Positions 27,231 through 41,127 of a stretch of 64,000 nt of DNA are shown piece by piece. The translations under genes and the position numbers were made by a program. Under the pieces are notes generated by a model that did no database searches, had not been told where the DNA came from, and worked only from the letters and a program-made list of their open reading frames with translations. Within the stretch, counting starts at the first letter, position 1; each line of letters begins with the position of its first letter. The DNA comes from Aristolochia californica (lineage: Eukaryota; Streptophyta; Magnoliopsida; Piperales; Aristolochiaceae): contig JARWKL010000010.1 in the NCBI GenBank assembly GCA_029961685.1, positions 11,491,931-11,555,930 on the forward strand, in the 5' to 3' direction.

Positions 27231-29554
27231 TTCATTTTTAGATTGTGAAATAATTTTGAAATTTTTTTTTTGCATACATGAACTCTAAAATTTTCATTTT
27301 GTTATGCCTTATATCATTTTTGTTTACGAGAAAAATGGGAGAGTGAAAACTCAAGTTTGGATCCGAAAACAAATATGAACATCCAAAATGGAAATGCACA
27401 AATGCTGAGAGCGATAGTTCCAAAAAGTATCTGTGATTTTTAAGGATTGGCAAAAAGTTGGTTGTTTGGCCCTGGTAAATATCCAACCACTTTAGAATTT
27501 GATTTTTTTCTACTCCTTGAAAATTTTGGATCATTAGGTCCACTTGCATCCTCAACATGTTTCTGGCATGCATATCCACCATACATAAAGCATGTTAGGT
27601 TCAGTTACAAGTCCCTTTCCTATAAAATTCCACCAGGCTTATTATTAGGCGCTGCACTGGTGGAATTTCCAGAACATGGATAACAAAACCTTGGAGTTCA
27701 TTTTTAGTGCCTGAAATAATTTTGATATTTTTTTTTGCATACATGAACACTAAAATTTTCATTTTGTTATGCCTTATCGCTTTTTTGTTTACGAGAAAAA
27801 TGGGATAGTGAAAACTCTAGTTTGGATCTGAAAACAAATTTGAACATCCAAAATGGAAATGCACAAATGATGAGAGCGATAGTTCCAAAAAGTATCTGTG
27901 ATTTTTAAGGATAGGCAAAAAGTGGGTTGTTTGGCCCTGGAAAATATCCAACCACTTGAGAATTTAATTTTTTCTACACTATGAAATTTTTGGATCATTA
28001 GGTCCACTTGCATCCTTAACATGTTTCTGGTATGCATATCCACCATACTTAAAGCATGTCTGGATCAGTTATAAGTCCCTTTCCAATAAAATTCCACCAA
28101 GCTTATTACTAGGGGCAGTACTAGTGAAATTTCATGAACATGGATAACAAAACCTTTGATTTCATTTTTAGTGCCTGATATAATTTTGAATTTTTTTTTT
28201 TGGTTACTTGAACTCAAAAATTTTCATTTTTTTATGCCAAATATCAATATTGTTTACGAGAAAAATGGGATAGTTAAAACTCAAGTTTGGATCTGAAAAC
28301 AAATTTGACATTCGAAAATGGATATGCACAAATTGTAAGAGAGATAGTTCCAAAAAGTATCCGTGATTTTTAAGGATAGGCAAAAACTGGGTTGATTGGC
28401 CCTGGTAAATATCCAACCACTTGAGAATTTGATTTTTTCTACTCCTTGATATTTTTGGATCATTAGGTACACTTGCATCCTCAACATGTTTTTGGCATGC
28501 ATATCCACCACACTTAAAGCATGGTTGTATCAGTCACAAATCCCTTTCCTATAAAATTCCACCGATCTTATTATTAGGGGCTGTACAAGTGGAATTTCCA
28601 GAACATGGATAACAAAAACATGGAGTTCAACTTTAGCGCTTGAAATAATTTTGAAATTTTTTTTTTTGCATACAAGAACTCTAAAATTTTCATTTTGTTA
28701 TGCCTTATACCTTTTTTGTTTACGAGAAAAATGGGAGAGTGAAAACTCAAGTTTGGATTTGGAAATAAATTAGAACATCCAAAATGGAAATGAACAAATA
28801 CTGAGAGAGATAGTTCAAAAAAGTATCTGTGATTTTTAAGGATGGGCAAATACTGGGTTGTTTGGCCCTAGTAAATATCCAACCACTTGAGAATTTGATT
28901 TTTTCTACTCCTTGAAATTTTCTGATCATTAGTTCCACTTGCATCCTCAGCATATTTCTAGCATGCATATCCACCACACTTAAAGCATGTTAGGATCAGT
29001 TACAAGTCCCTTTCCTATAAAATTCCACCAGGCTTATTATTAGGGGTTGTACTAGTGGAATTTCCAGAACACGGAAAACAAAACCTTGGTGTTCATTTTT
29101 AGTGCCTGAAATAATTTTGAATTTTTTTTTTTGCATACATGTACTCTAATATTTTCATTTCGTTATGCCTTATATCTTTTTTGTTTACGACAAAAATTGG
29201 AGTGTGAAAACTCAAGTTTGGATCAATAAACAAATTTGAACATTCAAAATGGAAATGCACAAATGCTGAGAGAAATAGTTCCGAAAAGTATCTGTGATTT
29301 TTAAGGATAGGCAAAAAGTGGGTTGTTTGGCCCTCGTAAATATCCAACCACTTGAGACTTTGATTTTTTCTACTCCTCGAAATTTTTGGATCATTAGGTC
29401 CACTTGCATCCTCAACATGTGTCTGCCATGCATATCCACCACACTTAAAGCATGTTAGGATCAGTTACAAGTCCCTTTCCTATAAAATTCGACCAAGCTT
29501 ATTATTAGGGGTTGTACAAGTGGAATTTCCAGAATATATAACAAAACCTTGGAG

Positions 29555-30170
29555 TTCATTTTTAGTGCCTGAAATAATTTTGAAATTTTTTTTTTTTGCT
29601 TACTTGAACTCTAAAATTTTCATTTTGTTATGACTTATACGTTTTTTGTTTACGAGAAAAATGGGAGAGTGAAAACTCAAGTTTGGATCTGAATATAAAT
29701 TTGAACATCCAAAATGGAAATGCACAAATGCTGCGAGAAATAGTTCCAAAAAGTATCTGTGATTTTCAAGGATGGGCAAATAGCGGGTTGTTTGGTCCTG
29801 GTAAATATCCAACCACTTCAGAATTTGATTTTTTCTACTTCTTGAAAATTTTGGATCATTAGGTCCACCTGCATCCTCAACATGTTTCTCGCATGCATAT
29901 CCACCAGGCTTATTATTAGGGGTTGTACTAGTGGAATTTCCAAAACATGGATAGCAAAACCTTGAAATTTTTTTTTGCATACATGAACTCTAAAATTTTC
30001 ATTTTGTGATGCCTTTTTTCTCTTTTGTTTACGAGAAAACTGGGAGAGTGAAAACTCAAGTTTGGATCTGAAAACAAATTTGAACATGCAAAATGAAAAT
30101 CCACAAATGCTGAGAGAGATAGTTCCAAAAAGTATCTGTGATTTTTAAGGATAAGCAAAAAGTGGGTTGT

Positions 30171-30216
<46 letters not shown>

Positions 30217-30444
30217 GGCCCTGGTAAATATCCAACCACTTCAGAATTTGATTTTTTCTACTCCTTGAAATTTTCTGATCATTAGGTCCACTTGCATCCT
30301 CAACATGTTTCTGGCATGCATATCCACCACACTTAAAGCATGTTAGGATCAGTTACAAGTCCCTTTCCTATAAAATTCCACCAGGCTTATTATTAGGGAA
30401 TGTACTAGTGGAATTTTCAGAGCATGGATAACAAAACCTTGGAG
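29555..30444 (+). repeat. Two defective monomers: two deletions and poly-G tract 3
   Basis: Near 29,900-29,910 the word ATATCCACCA joins straight to GGCTTATTATTAGG, dropping about 50 bp. Near 29,960-29,966 CCTTGAAATTTTTTT shows loss of about 30 bp, including the unit-start word. Each loss has a shared word at its junction (CCACCA and TTGAAAT). The next G site at 30173-30213 is a run of 41 G, followed by TTAGGCCCTGG. The pair measures 890 bp instead of about 930 bp. Confidence 0.9.
30173..30213 (+). repeat. Poly-G tract 3 (41 uninterrupted G)
   Basis: The left edge is GTGGGTTGTTTG and the right edge is TTAGGCCCTGGTAAATATCC. The insertion therefore lies in the TTTGGCC part of the site, a few bases right of the GGG expanded in tracts 1 and 2. 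Confidence 0.97.
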
Positions 30445-33400
30445 TTCATTTTTAGTGCCTGAAATAATTTTGAATTTTTTTTTTTGCATCCATGACCTCT
30501 AAAATTTTCATTTTGTTATGCCTTATATCTTTTTTGTTTACGAGAAAAATGGGAGAGTGAAAACTCATGTTTGGATCAGAAAACAAATATGAATATCCAA
30601 AATGAAAATCCACAATTGCTGAGAGAGATAGTTCAAAAAGTATTTGTGATTTTTAAGGATAGGCAAAAAGTGGGTTGTTTGCCCATGGTAAATATCAAAC
30701 CACTTGAGAATTTGATTTTTTCTACACCTTGAAATTTTTGGATCATTAGGTGGACTTGCATCCTCAACATGTTTCTGGCATGTATATCCACCACACTTAA
30801 AGCATGTTCGGATCAGTTACCAGTCCCTTTCCTATAAAATTCAAGCAGGCTTATTATTAGGGATTGTACAAGTGGAATTTCCAGAACATGGATAACAAAA
30901 CCTTGGAGTTCATTTTTAGTGCCTGAAATAATTTTCAAATTTTTTTTTGCATACATGGACTCTAAAATTTTAATTTTGTTATGCCTTATATCTTTTTTGT
31001 TTACGAGAAAAATGGGAGAGTGAAAACTCAAGTTTGGATATGAAATCAAATTTGAACATCGAAATTGGAAATGCACAAATGCTGAGAGAGATAGTTCCAA
31101 AAAGTATCTGTGTCTTTTAAGGATAGGCAAAAAGTGAGTTGTTTGGCCATTGTAAATATCCAACCACTTGAAAATTTGATTTTTTCTACTCCATGAAATT
31201 TTTTGATCAATAGGTCCCCTTGCGTCCACAACATGTTTCTGGCGTGCATATCTGCCACACTTAAAGCATGGTAGGATCCGTTACAAGTCCCTTTCATATA
31301 AAATTCCACCAAGCTTATTATTAGGGGTTGTACTAGTGGAATTTCTAGAACAAGGATAACAAAACCATGGAGTTCATTTTCAGTGCCAGAAATAATTTTG
31401 AAATTTTTTTTTTTTTGCATACATGAACTCTAAAATTTTCATTTTGTTATGCCTTATTTCTTTTTTCTTTACGAGAAAAATGGGAGTGTGAAAACTCAAG
31501 TTTGGATCTGAAAACAAATTTGAACATCCAAAATGGAAATTCACAAATGGTGAGAGAGATAGTTCCAAAAAGTATCTGTGATTTTTAAGGATAGGCAAAA
31601 AGTGGGTTGTTTGGCTTTGGTAAATATCCAACCACTAGAGAATTTGATTTTTTCTACTCCTTGAAATTTTTCGATCATTAGGTCCACTTGCATCCTCAAC
31701 ATGTTTCTGGCATGCATATCCACCACACTTAAACCATGTTAGGATCAGTTACAATTTCCTTGCCTATAAAATTCCACCAGGCTTATTATTAGGGGTTGTA
31801 CTAGTGGAATTTCAAGAACATGGCTAACAAAACCTTGGAGTTCATTTTTCGTGCCTGAAATTATTTTGAAATTTTTTTTTTTGCATACATGATCTCTTAA
31901 ATTTTCATTTTGTTTTTCCTTATATCTTTTTTGTTTACGAGAAAAATGGGAGAGTGAAAACTCAAGTTTGGATCTGAAAACAAATTTGAACATCCAAAAT
32001 GAAAATGCGCAAATGCTGAGAGAGATAGTTCCAAAAAGTATCTGTGATTTTTAAGGATAGGCAAAAAGTGGGTTGTTTGGCCATGGTAAATATCCAACCA
32101 CTTGAGAATTTGATTTTTTCTACTCCTTAAAATTTTTGGATCATTCGGTCCACTTGCGTCCTCAACTTGTTTCTGGCATGCATGTCCACCATGCTTAAAG
32201 CATGTTAGGAATAGTTTCTAGTCCCTTTCCTATAAAATTCCACCAGGCTTTTTATTAGGGGTTGTACTAGTGGAGTTTTCAGAACATGGATAACAAAACC
32301 ATGGAGTTCATTTTTAGTGGCTGAAATAATTTTGAATTTATTTTTGCATTCATGAACTCTAAAATTTTAATTTTGTTTTGCCTTATATCTTTTTTGTATA
32401 CGAGAAAAATGGGAGAGTGAAAACTCAGGTTTGGATCTGAAAACAAATTTGAACATCGAAAATGGAAATGCACAAATGCTGAGATTGATAGTTCCAAAAA
32501 GTATATGTGATTGTTAAGGATACGCAAAAAGTGGGTTGTTTGGCCATGGTAAATATCCACCCACTTGAGAATTTGATTTTTTCTACTCCTTGAAATTTTT
32601 GGATCATTAGTTCCACTTGCGTCCTCAACTTGTTTCTGGCATGCATATCCACCACACTTAAAGCATGTTAGGATCAGTTACCAATCCCTTTCCTATAAAA
32701 TTCCACCAGGCTTATTATTAGGAGTTGTACTAGTGGAATTTCATGAACATGGATAACAAAACCTTGGAGTTCATTTTTAGTGCCTGAAATAATTTTGAAA
32801 TTTTTTTTTTGCATACATGAACTCTAAAATTTTCATTTTGTTATGCTTGCTATCTTTTTTGTTTACGAGAAAAATGGGATATTGAAAACTCAAGTTTGGA
32901 TCTGAAAACAAATTTGAACATCCAAAATGAAAATGCACAAATGCTGAGAGAGATAGTTCCAAAAAGTATCAGTGATTTTTAAGGATAGGCAAAAACTTGG
33001 TTGTTTGGCCATGGTAAATCTCCAACCAGTTGTGAATTGATTTTTTCTACTCCTTGAAATTTTTGGATCATTAGGTCCACTTGCATCCTCAACATGTTTC
33101 TCGCATGCATATCCACCACACTTAAGGCATGTTAGGATCAGTTACAAGTTCCTTTCATATAAAATTCCACCAAGCTTATTATTTGGGGTTGTACTAGTGG
33201 AATTTCCAGAACATGGATAACAAAACCATGGAGTTCATTTTTAGTGCCTGAAATAATTTTGAAATTTTTTTTTTGCATACATGAACTCTAAAATTTTCAT
33301 TTTGTTATGCTTGATATCTTTTTAGTTTACGAGAAAAATGGGGTATTGAAAACTCAAGTTTGGATCTGAAAACAAATTTGAACATCCAAAATAGAAATGC

Positions 33401-33474
33401 ACAAATGGTGAGAGAAAGAGTTCCAAAAAGTATCTATGATTTTTAAGGATAGGCAAAAAGTGGGTTGTTTGGCC

Positions 33475-35335
33475 ATGGTAAATATCCCACCACTTGAGAA
33501 TTGATTTTTTCTACTCGAAATTTTTGGATCATTAGGTCCACTTGCATCCTCAACATGTTTCTGGTGTGCAAATCCACCACACTTAAAGCATATAAGGATC
33601 TGTTACAAGTCCCTTTCATATAAAATTCCACCAAGCTTATTATTAAGGGTTGTACTAGTGGAATTCCCAGAACATGGATAACAAAACCATGGAGTTCATT
33701 TTTAGTGCCTGAAATAATTTTGAAGTTTTTTTTTTGCATACATGAACTCTAAAATTTTCATTCTGTTATGCCTTATATCTTTTTTGTTTACGAGAAAAAT
33801 GGGAGTGTGAAAACTCAAGTTTGGATCGGAAAACAAATTTGAACATCCAAAATGGAAATGCACAAATGCTGAGAGAGATAGTTCCAAAAAGTATCTGTGA
33901 TTTTTAAGGATAGGCAAAAAGTGGGTTGTTTGGCCCTGGTAAATATCCAACCACTTGAGAATTTGATTTTTTCTACTCCTTGAAGTGTTGGGATCATTAG
34001 GTCCACTTGCATCCTCAACATGTTTCTGGCATGCATATCCACCACACTTAAAAGCATGTTAGGATCAGTTACAAGTCCCTTTCATATAAAATTCCACCAA
34101 GCTTATTATTAGGGGCTGTACGAGTGGAATTTCCAGAAAATGAATAACAAAACCATGCAATTCGTTTTAAGTGCCTCAAATAATTTCGAAATTTTTTTTT
34201 TTTTGGATTCATGAACTCTAAAATTTTCATTTTGTTATGCCTGATATCTTTTTTGTTTACGAGAAAAATGGGTGTGTGAAAACTCAAGTTTGGAACTGAA
34301 AACAAATTTGAACATCCAAAATGGAAATGCACAAATGCTGAGAGAGATAGTTCCAAAAAGTATCTGTGATTTTTAAGGATAGGCAAAAAGTGGGTTGTTT
34401 GGCGATGGTAAATATCCAACCACTTGAGAATTGATTTTTTCTACTCGAAATTTTTGGATCATTAGGTCCACTTGCATCCTCAACATGTTTCTGGTGTGCA
34501 AATCCACCACACTTAAAGCATATAAGGATCTGTTACAAGTCCCTTTCATATAAAATTCCACCAAGCTTATTATTAAGGGTTGTACTAGTGGAATTCCCAG
34601 AACATGGATAACAAAACCATGGAGTTCATTTTTAGTGCCTGAAATAATTTTGAAGTTTTTTTTTTTTTTGCATACATGAACTCTAAAATTTTCATTTTGT
34701 TATGCCTTATATCTTTTTTCTTTACGAGAAAAATGTGAGTGTGAAAACTCAAGTTTGGATCGGAAAACAAATTTGAACATCCAAAATGGAAATGCACAAA
34801 TGCTGAGAGAGATAGTTCCAAAAAGTATCTGTGATTTTTAAGGATAGGCAAAAAGTGGGTTGTTTGGCCTTAGTAAATATCCAACCACTTGAGAATTTGA
34901 TTTTTTCTACTCCTTGAAGTGTTGGGATCATTAGGTCCACTTGCATCCTCAACATGTTTCTGGCATGCATATCCACCACACTTAAAAGCATGTTAGGATC
35001 AGTTACAAGTCCCTTTCATATAAAATTCCACCAAGCTTATTATTAGGGGCTGTACGAGTGGAATTTCCAGAAAATGCATAACAAAACCATGCAATTCGTT
35101 TTAAGTGCCTCAAATAATTTTGAATTTTTTTTTTTTTGGATTCATGAACTCTAAAATTTTCATTTTGTTATGCCTGATATCTTTTTTGTTTACGAGAAAA
35201 ATGGGAGTGTGAAAACTCAAGTTTGGAACTGAAAACAAATTTGAACATCCAAAATGGAAATGCACAAATGCTGAGAGAGATAGTTCCAAAAAGTATCTGT
35301 GATTTTTAAGGATAGGCAAAAAGTGGGTTGTTTGG
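33475..35335. repeat. Dimer duplication, about 930-934-bp period, two copies
   Basis: About 33,475-34,400 matches 34,405-35,335 (unit starts 33695/34625 and 34161/35095). Shared private variants are GAGAATTGATTTTTTCTACT followed by CGAAATTTTTGG, CTGGTGTGCAAATCC, AAGCATATAAGGATCTG, GGAATTCCCAG, CTTGAAGTGTTGGGATC, CTTAAAAGCATG, GTACGAGTGG, GCAATTCGTTTTAAG and GGATTCATGAAC. Few differences are visible, mostly T-run length, so it is one of the younger local duplications. Confidence 0.92.
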
Positions 35336-38300
35336 CCCTGGTAAATATCCAACCACTTGAGCATTTGATTTTTTCTACTCCTTGAAATTTTTGGATCATT
35401 AGGTCCACTTGCATCCTCAATATATTTCTGGCATGCACATCCACCATACTTAAAGCATGTTAGGATCAGTTACAATTCCCTTGCCTATAAAATTCCACCA
35501 GGCTTATTATTAGGGGCTGCACTTGTGGAATTTCCAGAACATGGATAACAAAACGTTGGAGTTCATTTTTAGTGCCTGAAATAATTTTGAAATTTTTTTT
35601 TTCAAACATAAACTCTAAAATTTTCATTTTTTTATTCCTTATATCTTTTTTGTTTACGAGAAAAATGGGAGAGTGAAAACTCAAGTTCGGATCTGAAAAC
35701 AAATTTTAACATCCAAAATGGAAATGCACAAATGCTGAGAGAGATAGTTCAAAAAAGTATCTGTGATTTTTAAGGATAGGCAAAAAGTGGGTTGTTTGGC
35801 CCTAGTAAATATTCAACCACTTGAGAATTTGATTTTTTCTACTCTATGAAATTTTTAGATCATTAGGTCCACTTGCCTCCTCAACATGTTTCATGCATGC
35901 ATATCCACCACACTTAAAGCATGTTAGGATCAGTTACTAGTCCCTTTCCTATAAAACTCCACCAAGCTTATTATTAGGGGCTGTACTAGTGGAATATCTG
36001 GAACATGGATAACAAAACAATGGAGTTCATTTTTAGAGCCTGAAATAATTTTGAATATTTTTTTTTTGCATATATGAACTCTAAAATTTTCATTTTTTAT
36101 GCCTTTTATCTTCTATGTTTCCGAGAAAAATGGGAGATTGAAAACTCAAGTTTGGATTCGAAAACAAATTTGAACATTCAAAAATGAAATGCACAAATGC
36201 TGAGAGAGATAGTTCCAAAAAGTATCTGTGATTTTTAAGGATAGGCTAAAAGTGGGTTGTCTGGCCCTGGTAAATATCCAACCTCTTGAGAATTTGATTT
36301 TTTCTACTCCTTGATATTTTTGGATCATTAGGTCCACTTGCATCCTCAATATGTTTCTGGCATGCATATCCACCACACTTAAAGCATGTTAGGATCAGTT
36401 ACAAGTTCCTTTCCTATAAAATTCAACCAAGCTTATTATTAAGGGCTGTACAAGTGGAATTTCCAGAACATGGATAACAAAACCTTGGAGTTCATTTTTT
36501 GTGCTTGAAATAATTTTGAACTTTTTTTTTTTTGCATACATAAACTCTAAAATTTTCATTTTGTTATGACTTATTTCTTTTTTGTTTACGAGAAAAATGG
36601 GAGAGTGAAAACTAAAGTTTTGATCAAAAAACAAATTTGAACATCCAAAATGGAAATGCACAAATGCTGAGAGAGATAGTTCCAAAAAGTATTTGTGACT
36701 ATTAAGGATAGGCTAAAAGTGGGTTGTATGCCCCTGGTAAATATCCAACCACTTGAGAATTTGATTTTTTCTATTCCATGAAAATTTTGGATCATTAGGT
36801 CCACTTGCATCCTCAACATGTTTCTGGCATCCATATCCACCACACTTAAAGCATTTTAGGATAAGTTACCAGTCCCTTTCCTATAAAATTCGACCAGGCT
36901 TACTATTATGGGTTGTACTTGTGGAATTTCCAGAACATGGATAACAAACACTTGGAGTAAATTTTTAGAGCCTGAAATAATTTTGAAATTTCTTTTTTGC
37001 ATACTTGAACTCCAAAATTTTCATTTTGTTATGCCTTAGATCTTTTTTGTTTACGAGAAAAATGGGAGAGCGAAAACTCAAGTTTGGATCTGAAAACAAA
37101 TTTGAACATCCAAAATGGAAATGCACAAATGCTGAGAGAGATAGTTCCACAAAGTATCTGTGACTTTTAAGGATAGGCAAAAAGTGGGTTGTTTAGCCAT
37201 GGTAAATATCCAACCACTTGAGAATTTGATTTTTTCTACTCCTAGAAATTTTTGGATCATTCGGTCCACTTGCATCCTCAACATGTTTCTGGCCTGCATA
37301 TTCTCCATACTTAAAGCATGTTAAGATCAGTTACAAGTCCCTTCCCTAAAAATTCAACCAGGCTTATTACTAGGGGTTGTACTAGTGGAATTTCTAGAAC
37401 ATGGTCAACAATATCTTGGAGTTCATTTTTAGAGCAAGAAATAATTTTGAAATTTTTTTTTTTTGATAACATGAGCTCTAAAATTTTCATTTTTTTATGC
37501 CTTATATCTTTTTTGTTTACGAGGACAATGGGAGAGTGAAAACTCAAGTTTGGATCTGAAAACAAATTTGAATATCCAAAATGAAAATGCACAAATGCTG
37601 AGTGAGATAGTTCCAAAAAGTATCTGTGATTTGTAAGGATAGGCAAAAAGTGGGTTGTTTGGCTCTGGTATTTATCCAACCACTTGAGAATTTGATTTTT
37701 TCTACTCCTTCAAATTTTTGGATCATTAGGTCCACTTGCGTCCTCAACATGTTTCTGGCATGCAAATCCACCACACTTAAAGCATGTTAGGATCAGTTAC
37801 AAGTCCTTTTCCTATAAAATTCCACCAGGCTTATTATTAGGGATGTACATGTGGAATTTGTAGAACATGGATAACAAAACCTTGGAGTTCATTTTTAGTG
37901 CCTGAAATATTTTTGAAATTTTTTATTTGCATACATGAACTCTAAAATTTTCATTTTGTTATGCCTTATATATTTTTTTGTTTACGAGAAAAATGGGAGG
38001 GTGAAAACTGAAGTTTGGATCTGAAAACAAAGTTGAACATCCAAAAAGGAAATGCACAAATGCTGAGAGAGATAGTTCCAAAAAGTATCTGTGATTTTTA
38101 TGGATAGGCAAAAAGTGGGTTGTTTGGCTCTAGTAAATATCCAACCACTTGAGAATTTGATTTTTTCTACTCTTTGAAATTTTTGGGTCATTAGGACGAC
38201 TTGCATCCGCAACATATTTATGGCATGCATATCCACCACACTGAAAGCATGTTAGGATGAGTTACTAGTCCCTTTCCTATAAAATTCCACAGAGCTTATT

Positions 38301-40679
38301 ATTCGGGGCAGTACTAGTAGAATTTCCAGAACATGGATAACAAAACCATGGAGTTCATTTTTAGTGCCTGAATTAATTTGGAATTTTTTTTTTTTTTTGC
38401 ATACATGAACTTTAAAATTTTCATTTTGTTAATGTCTTATATCTTATTTGTTTACGAGAAAAATGGGAGAGTGTAAACTCATGTTTGGATCTTAAAACAA
38501 ATTTGAACATCCAAAATGGAAATGCACAAATGCTGAGAGAGATAGTTCCAAAAAGTATTTGTGACTTTTAAGGATAGGAAAAAAGTGGGTTGTTTGGCAC
38601 TGGTAAATATCCAACCACTTGAGAATTTGATATTTTCTACTCGTTCAAATATTTGGATCATTATGTCCACTTGCATCCTCAACAGGTTTCTTGCATGCAT
38701 ATCCACCACACTTAAAGCATGTTAGGATCAGTTACAAGTCCCTTTCCTATAAAATTCCACCAATCTTATTATTAGGGGTTGTACTAGTGGAATTTCCAGC
38801 ATATGGATAACAAAACCTTGGAGTTCATTTTTAGTGCCTAAAATAATTTTGAAATTTATTTTTTTGGCATACATGAACTCTAAAATTTTCATTTTGTTAT
38901 GCCGTATATCTTTTTTGTTTAGTAGAAAAATGGGAGAGTTAAAACTCAAGTTTGGTTTTGAATACAAATTTGAACATCCAAAATGGAAATGCACAAATGT
39001 TGAGAGATATAGTTCCTAAAAGTATCTGTGATTTTTAAGGATTGGCAAAAAATGGGTTGTTTGGCCCTGGAAAATATCCAACCACTTGAGAATTTGAATT
39101 TTTCTACTCCTTGAAAATTTTGGATCATTAGGTCCACTTGCATCCGCAACATGTTTCTGGCATGCATATCCACCACACTTAAAAGCATGTTAGGATCAGT
39201 TACAAGTCCCTTCCCTATAAAATTCCACCAGGCTTATTATTTGGGGATGTACTAGTGGAATTTCCAGAACATGGATAACAAAACCATGGAGTTCATTTTT
39301 AGTGCCTGAAATAATTTTTTTGCTTACATGAACTCTAAAATTTTCATTTTGTTATGCCTTATATCCTTTTTGTTTACGAGAAAAATGGGAGAGTGAAAAC
39401 TCTAGTTTGGATATCAAAACAAATTCGAGCATCCAAAATGGAAATGCACAAATGCTGAGACAGATAGTTCCAAAAAGTATTTGTGACTTTTTGGGTTAGG
39501 CAAAAAGTGGATTGTTTGGCCCTGGTAAAAATCCAATCACTTGAGAATTTGATTTTTTCTACTCCTTGAAATTTTTGGATCATTTGGTCCACTTGCATTA
39601 TCAACATGTTTCCGGCATGCATATCCACCACACTTAAAGCATGTTTGGATCAGTTACAAGTCCCTTTCCTATAAAATTCCACAATCTTATTATTAGGGGC
39701 TTTACTAGTGGAATTTCTAGAACATGGATAACAAAACCTTGGAGTTCATTTTTAGTGCCTTAAATAATTATGAAATTTTGTTTTTTTACATACAGGAACT
39801 CTAAAATTTTCATTTTGTTATGCCTTATTTCTTTTTTGTTTACGAGAAAAATGGGAGTGTGAAAACTCAAGTTTTGATCAGAAAACAAATTTGAACATCC
39901 AAAATGGAAATGCACAAATGCTGAGAGAGATAGTTCCAAAAAGCATGTGAGACTTTTAAGGATAGGCAAAAAGTGGGTTATTTGGCCCTGGTAAATATCC
40001 AACCACTTTAGAATTTGATTTTTTCTACTCGTAGAAATTTTTAGATCATTGGGTCCACTTTCATCCTCAACATGTTTCTTGCATGCATATCCACCACACT
40101 TAAAGCATGTTAGGATTAGTTACAAGTCCCTTTCCTATAGAATTCCACCAATCTTATTATTAGGGGTTGTACTAGTGGAATTTCCAGAACATGGATAACA
40201 AAACATTGGAGTTCATTTTTAGTGCCTGAAATAATTTTGAAATTTTGTTTTTTTGCATACATGAGCTCTAAAACTTTCATTTTGTTTTGCCTTATATCTT
40301 TTTTTGTTTACAAGAAAAATGGGAGAGTGAAAACTCAAGTTTGGATCTGGAAACAAATTTGAACATAAAAATTGGAAATGCACAAATGCTGAGAGAGATA
40401 GTTCAAAAAAGTATTTGTGACTTTTAAGGATAGGCAAAAAGTGGGTTGTTTGGCCCTGGTAAATATCCAACCACTTGAGAATTTGATTTTTTCTACTCCT
40501 CGAAATTGTTTGATCATTATGTCCATTTGCTTCCTCAACATGTTTCTGGCATGCATATCCACCACACTTAAAGCATGTTAGGATTAGTTACATGTCCCTC
40601 TCCTATAAAATTCCACCAATCTTATTATTAGGGGTTGCGCTAGTGGAATTTCCAGAACATGGATAACGAAACCATGGAG

Positions 40680-41127
40680 TTCATTTTTAGTGCCTGAAAT
40701 AATTTAGAATTTTTTTTTTTGCATACTTGAACTCGTAAATTTTCATTTTGTTATACCTTATATATTTTTTTTGTTTACGAGAAAAATGGGAGAGTGAAAA
40801 GTCAAGTTCGGATCTGAAAACAAATTTGAACTTCAAAAATGGAAATGCATTCAAAAAAGTATCTGTGATTTTTAAGGATAGGCAAAAAGTTGGTTGTGTG
40901 GCCCTAGTAAATATCCAACCACTTGAGAATTTGATTTTTTCTACTCTTCGAAATTTTTAGATCATTAGGTCCACTTGCATCCTCAACATGTTTCTGGCCT
41001 TCATATCCACCACACTTAAAGCATGTTAGGATCAAGTACTAGTCCCTTTTCTATAAAATTCCACCAAGCTTATTATTAGGGGCAGTAATAGTGGAATTTC
41101 AAGAACATGGATAACAAAACCATGGAG
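40680..41127 (+). repeat. Monomer with about 20-bp internal deletion
   Basis: GGAAATGCA joins TTCAAAAAAGTATCTG near 40,849, so the CACAAATGCTGAGAGAGATAG word is missing. The identical unit at 47,565-48,012 is its 6,885-bp duplicate, so only one deletion event is needed. Confidence 0.9.

Noticed and set aside
30205..30225. Telomere-like repeat at GGGGTTAGG
   Set aside because: It is one occurrence at the edge of a poly-G tract and is not repeated.
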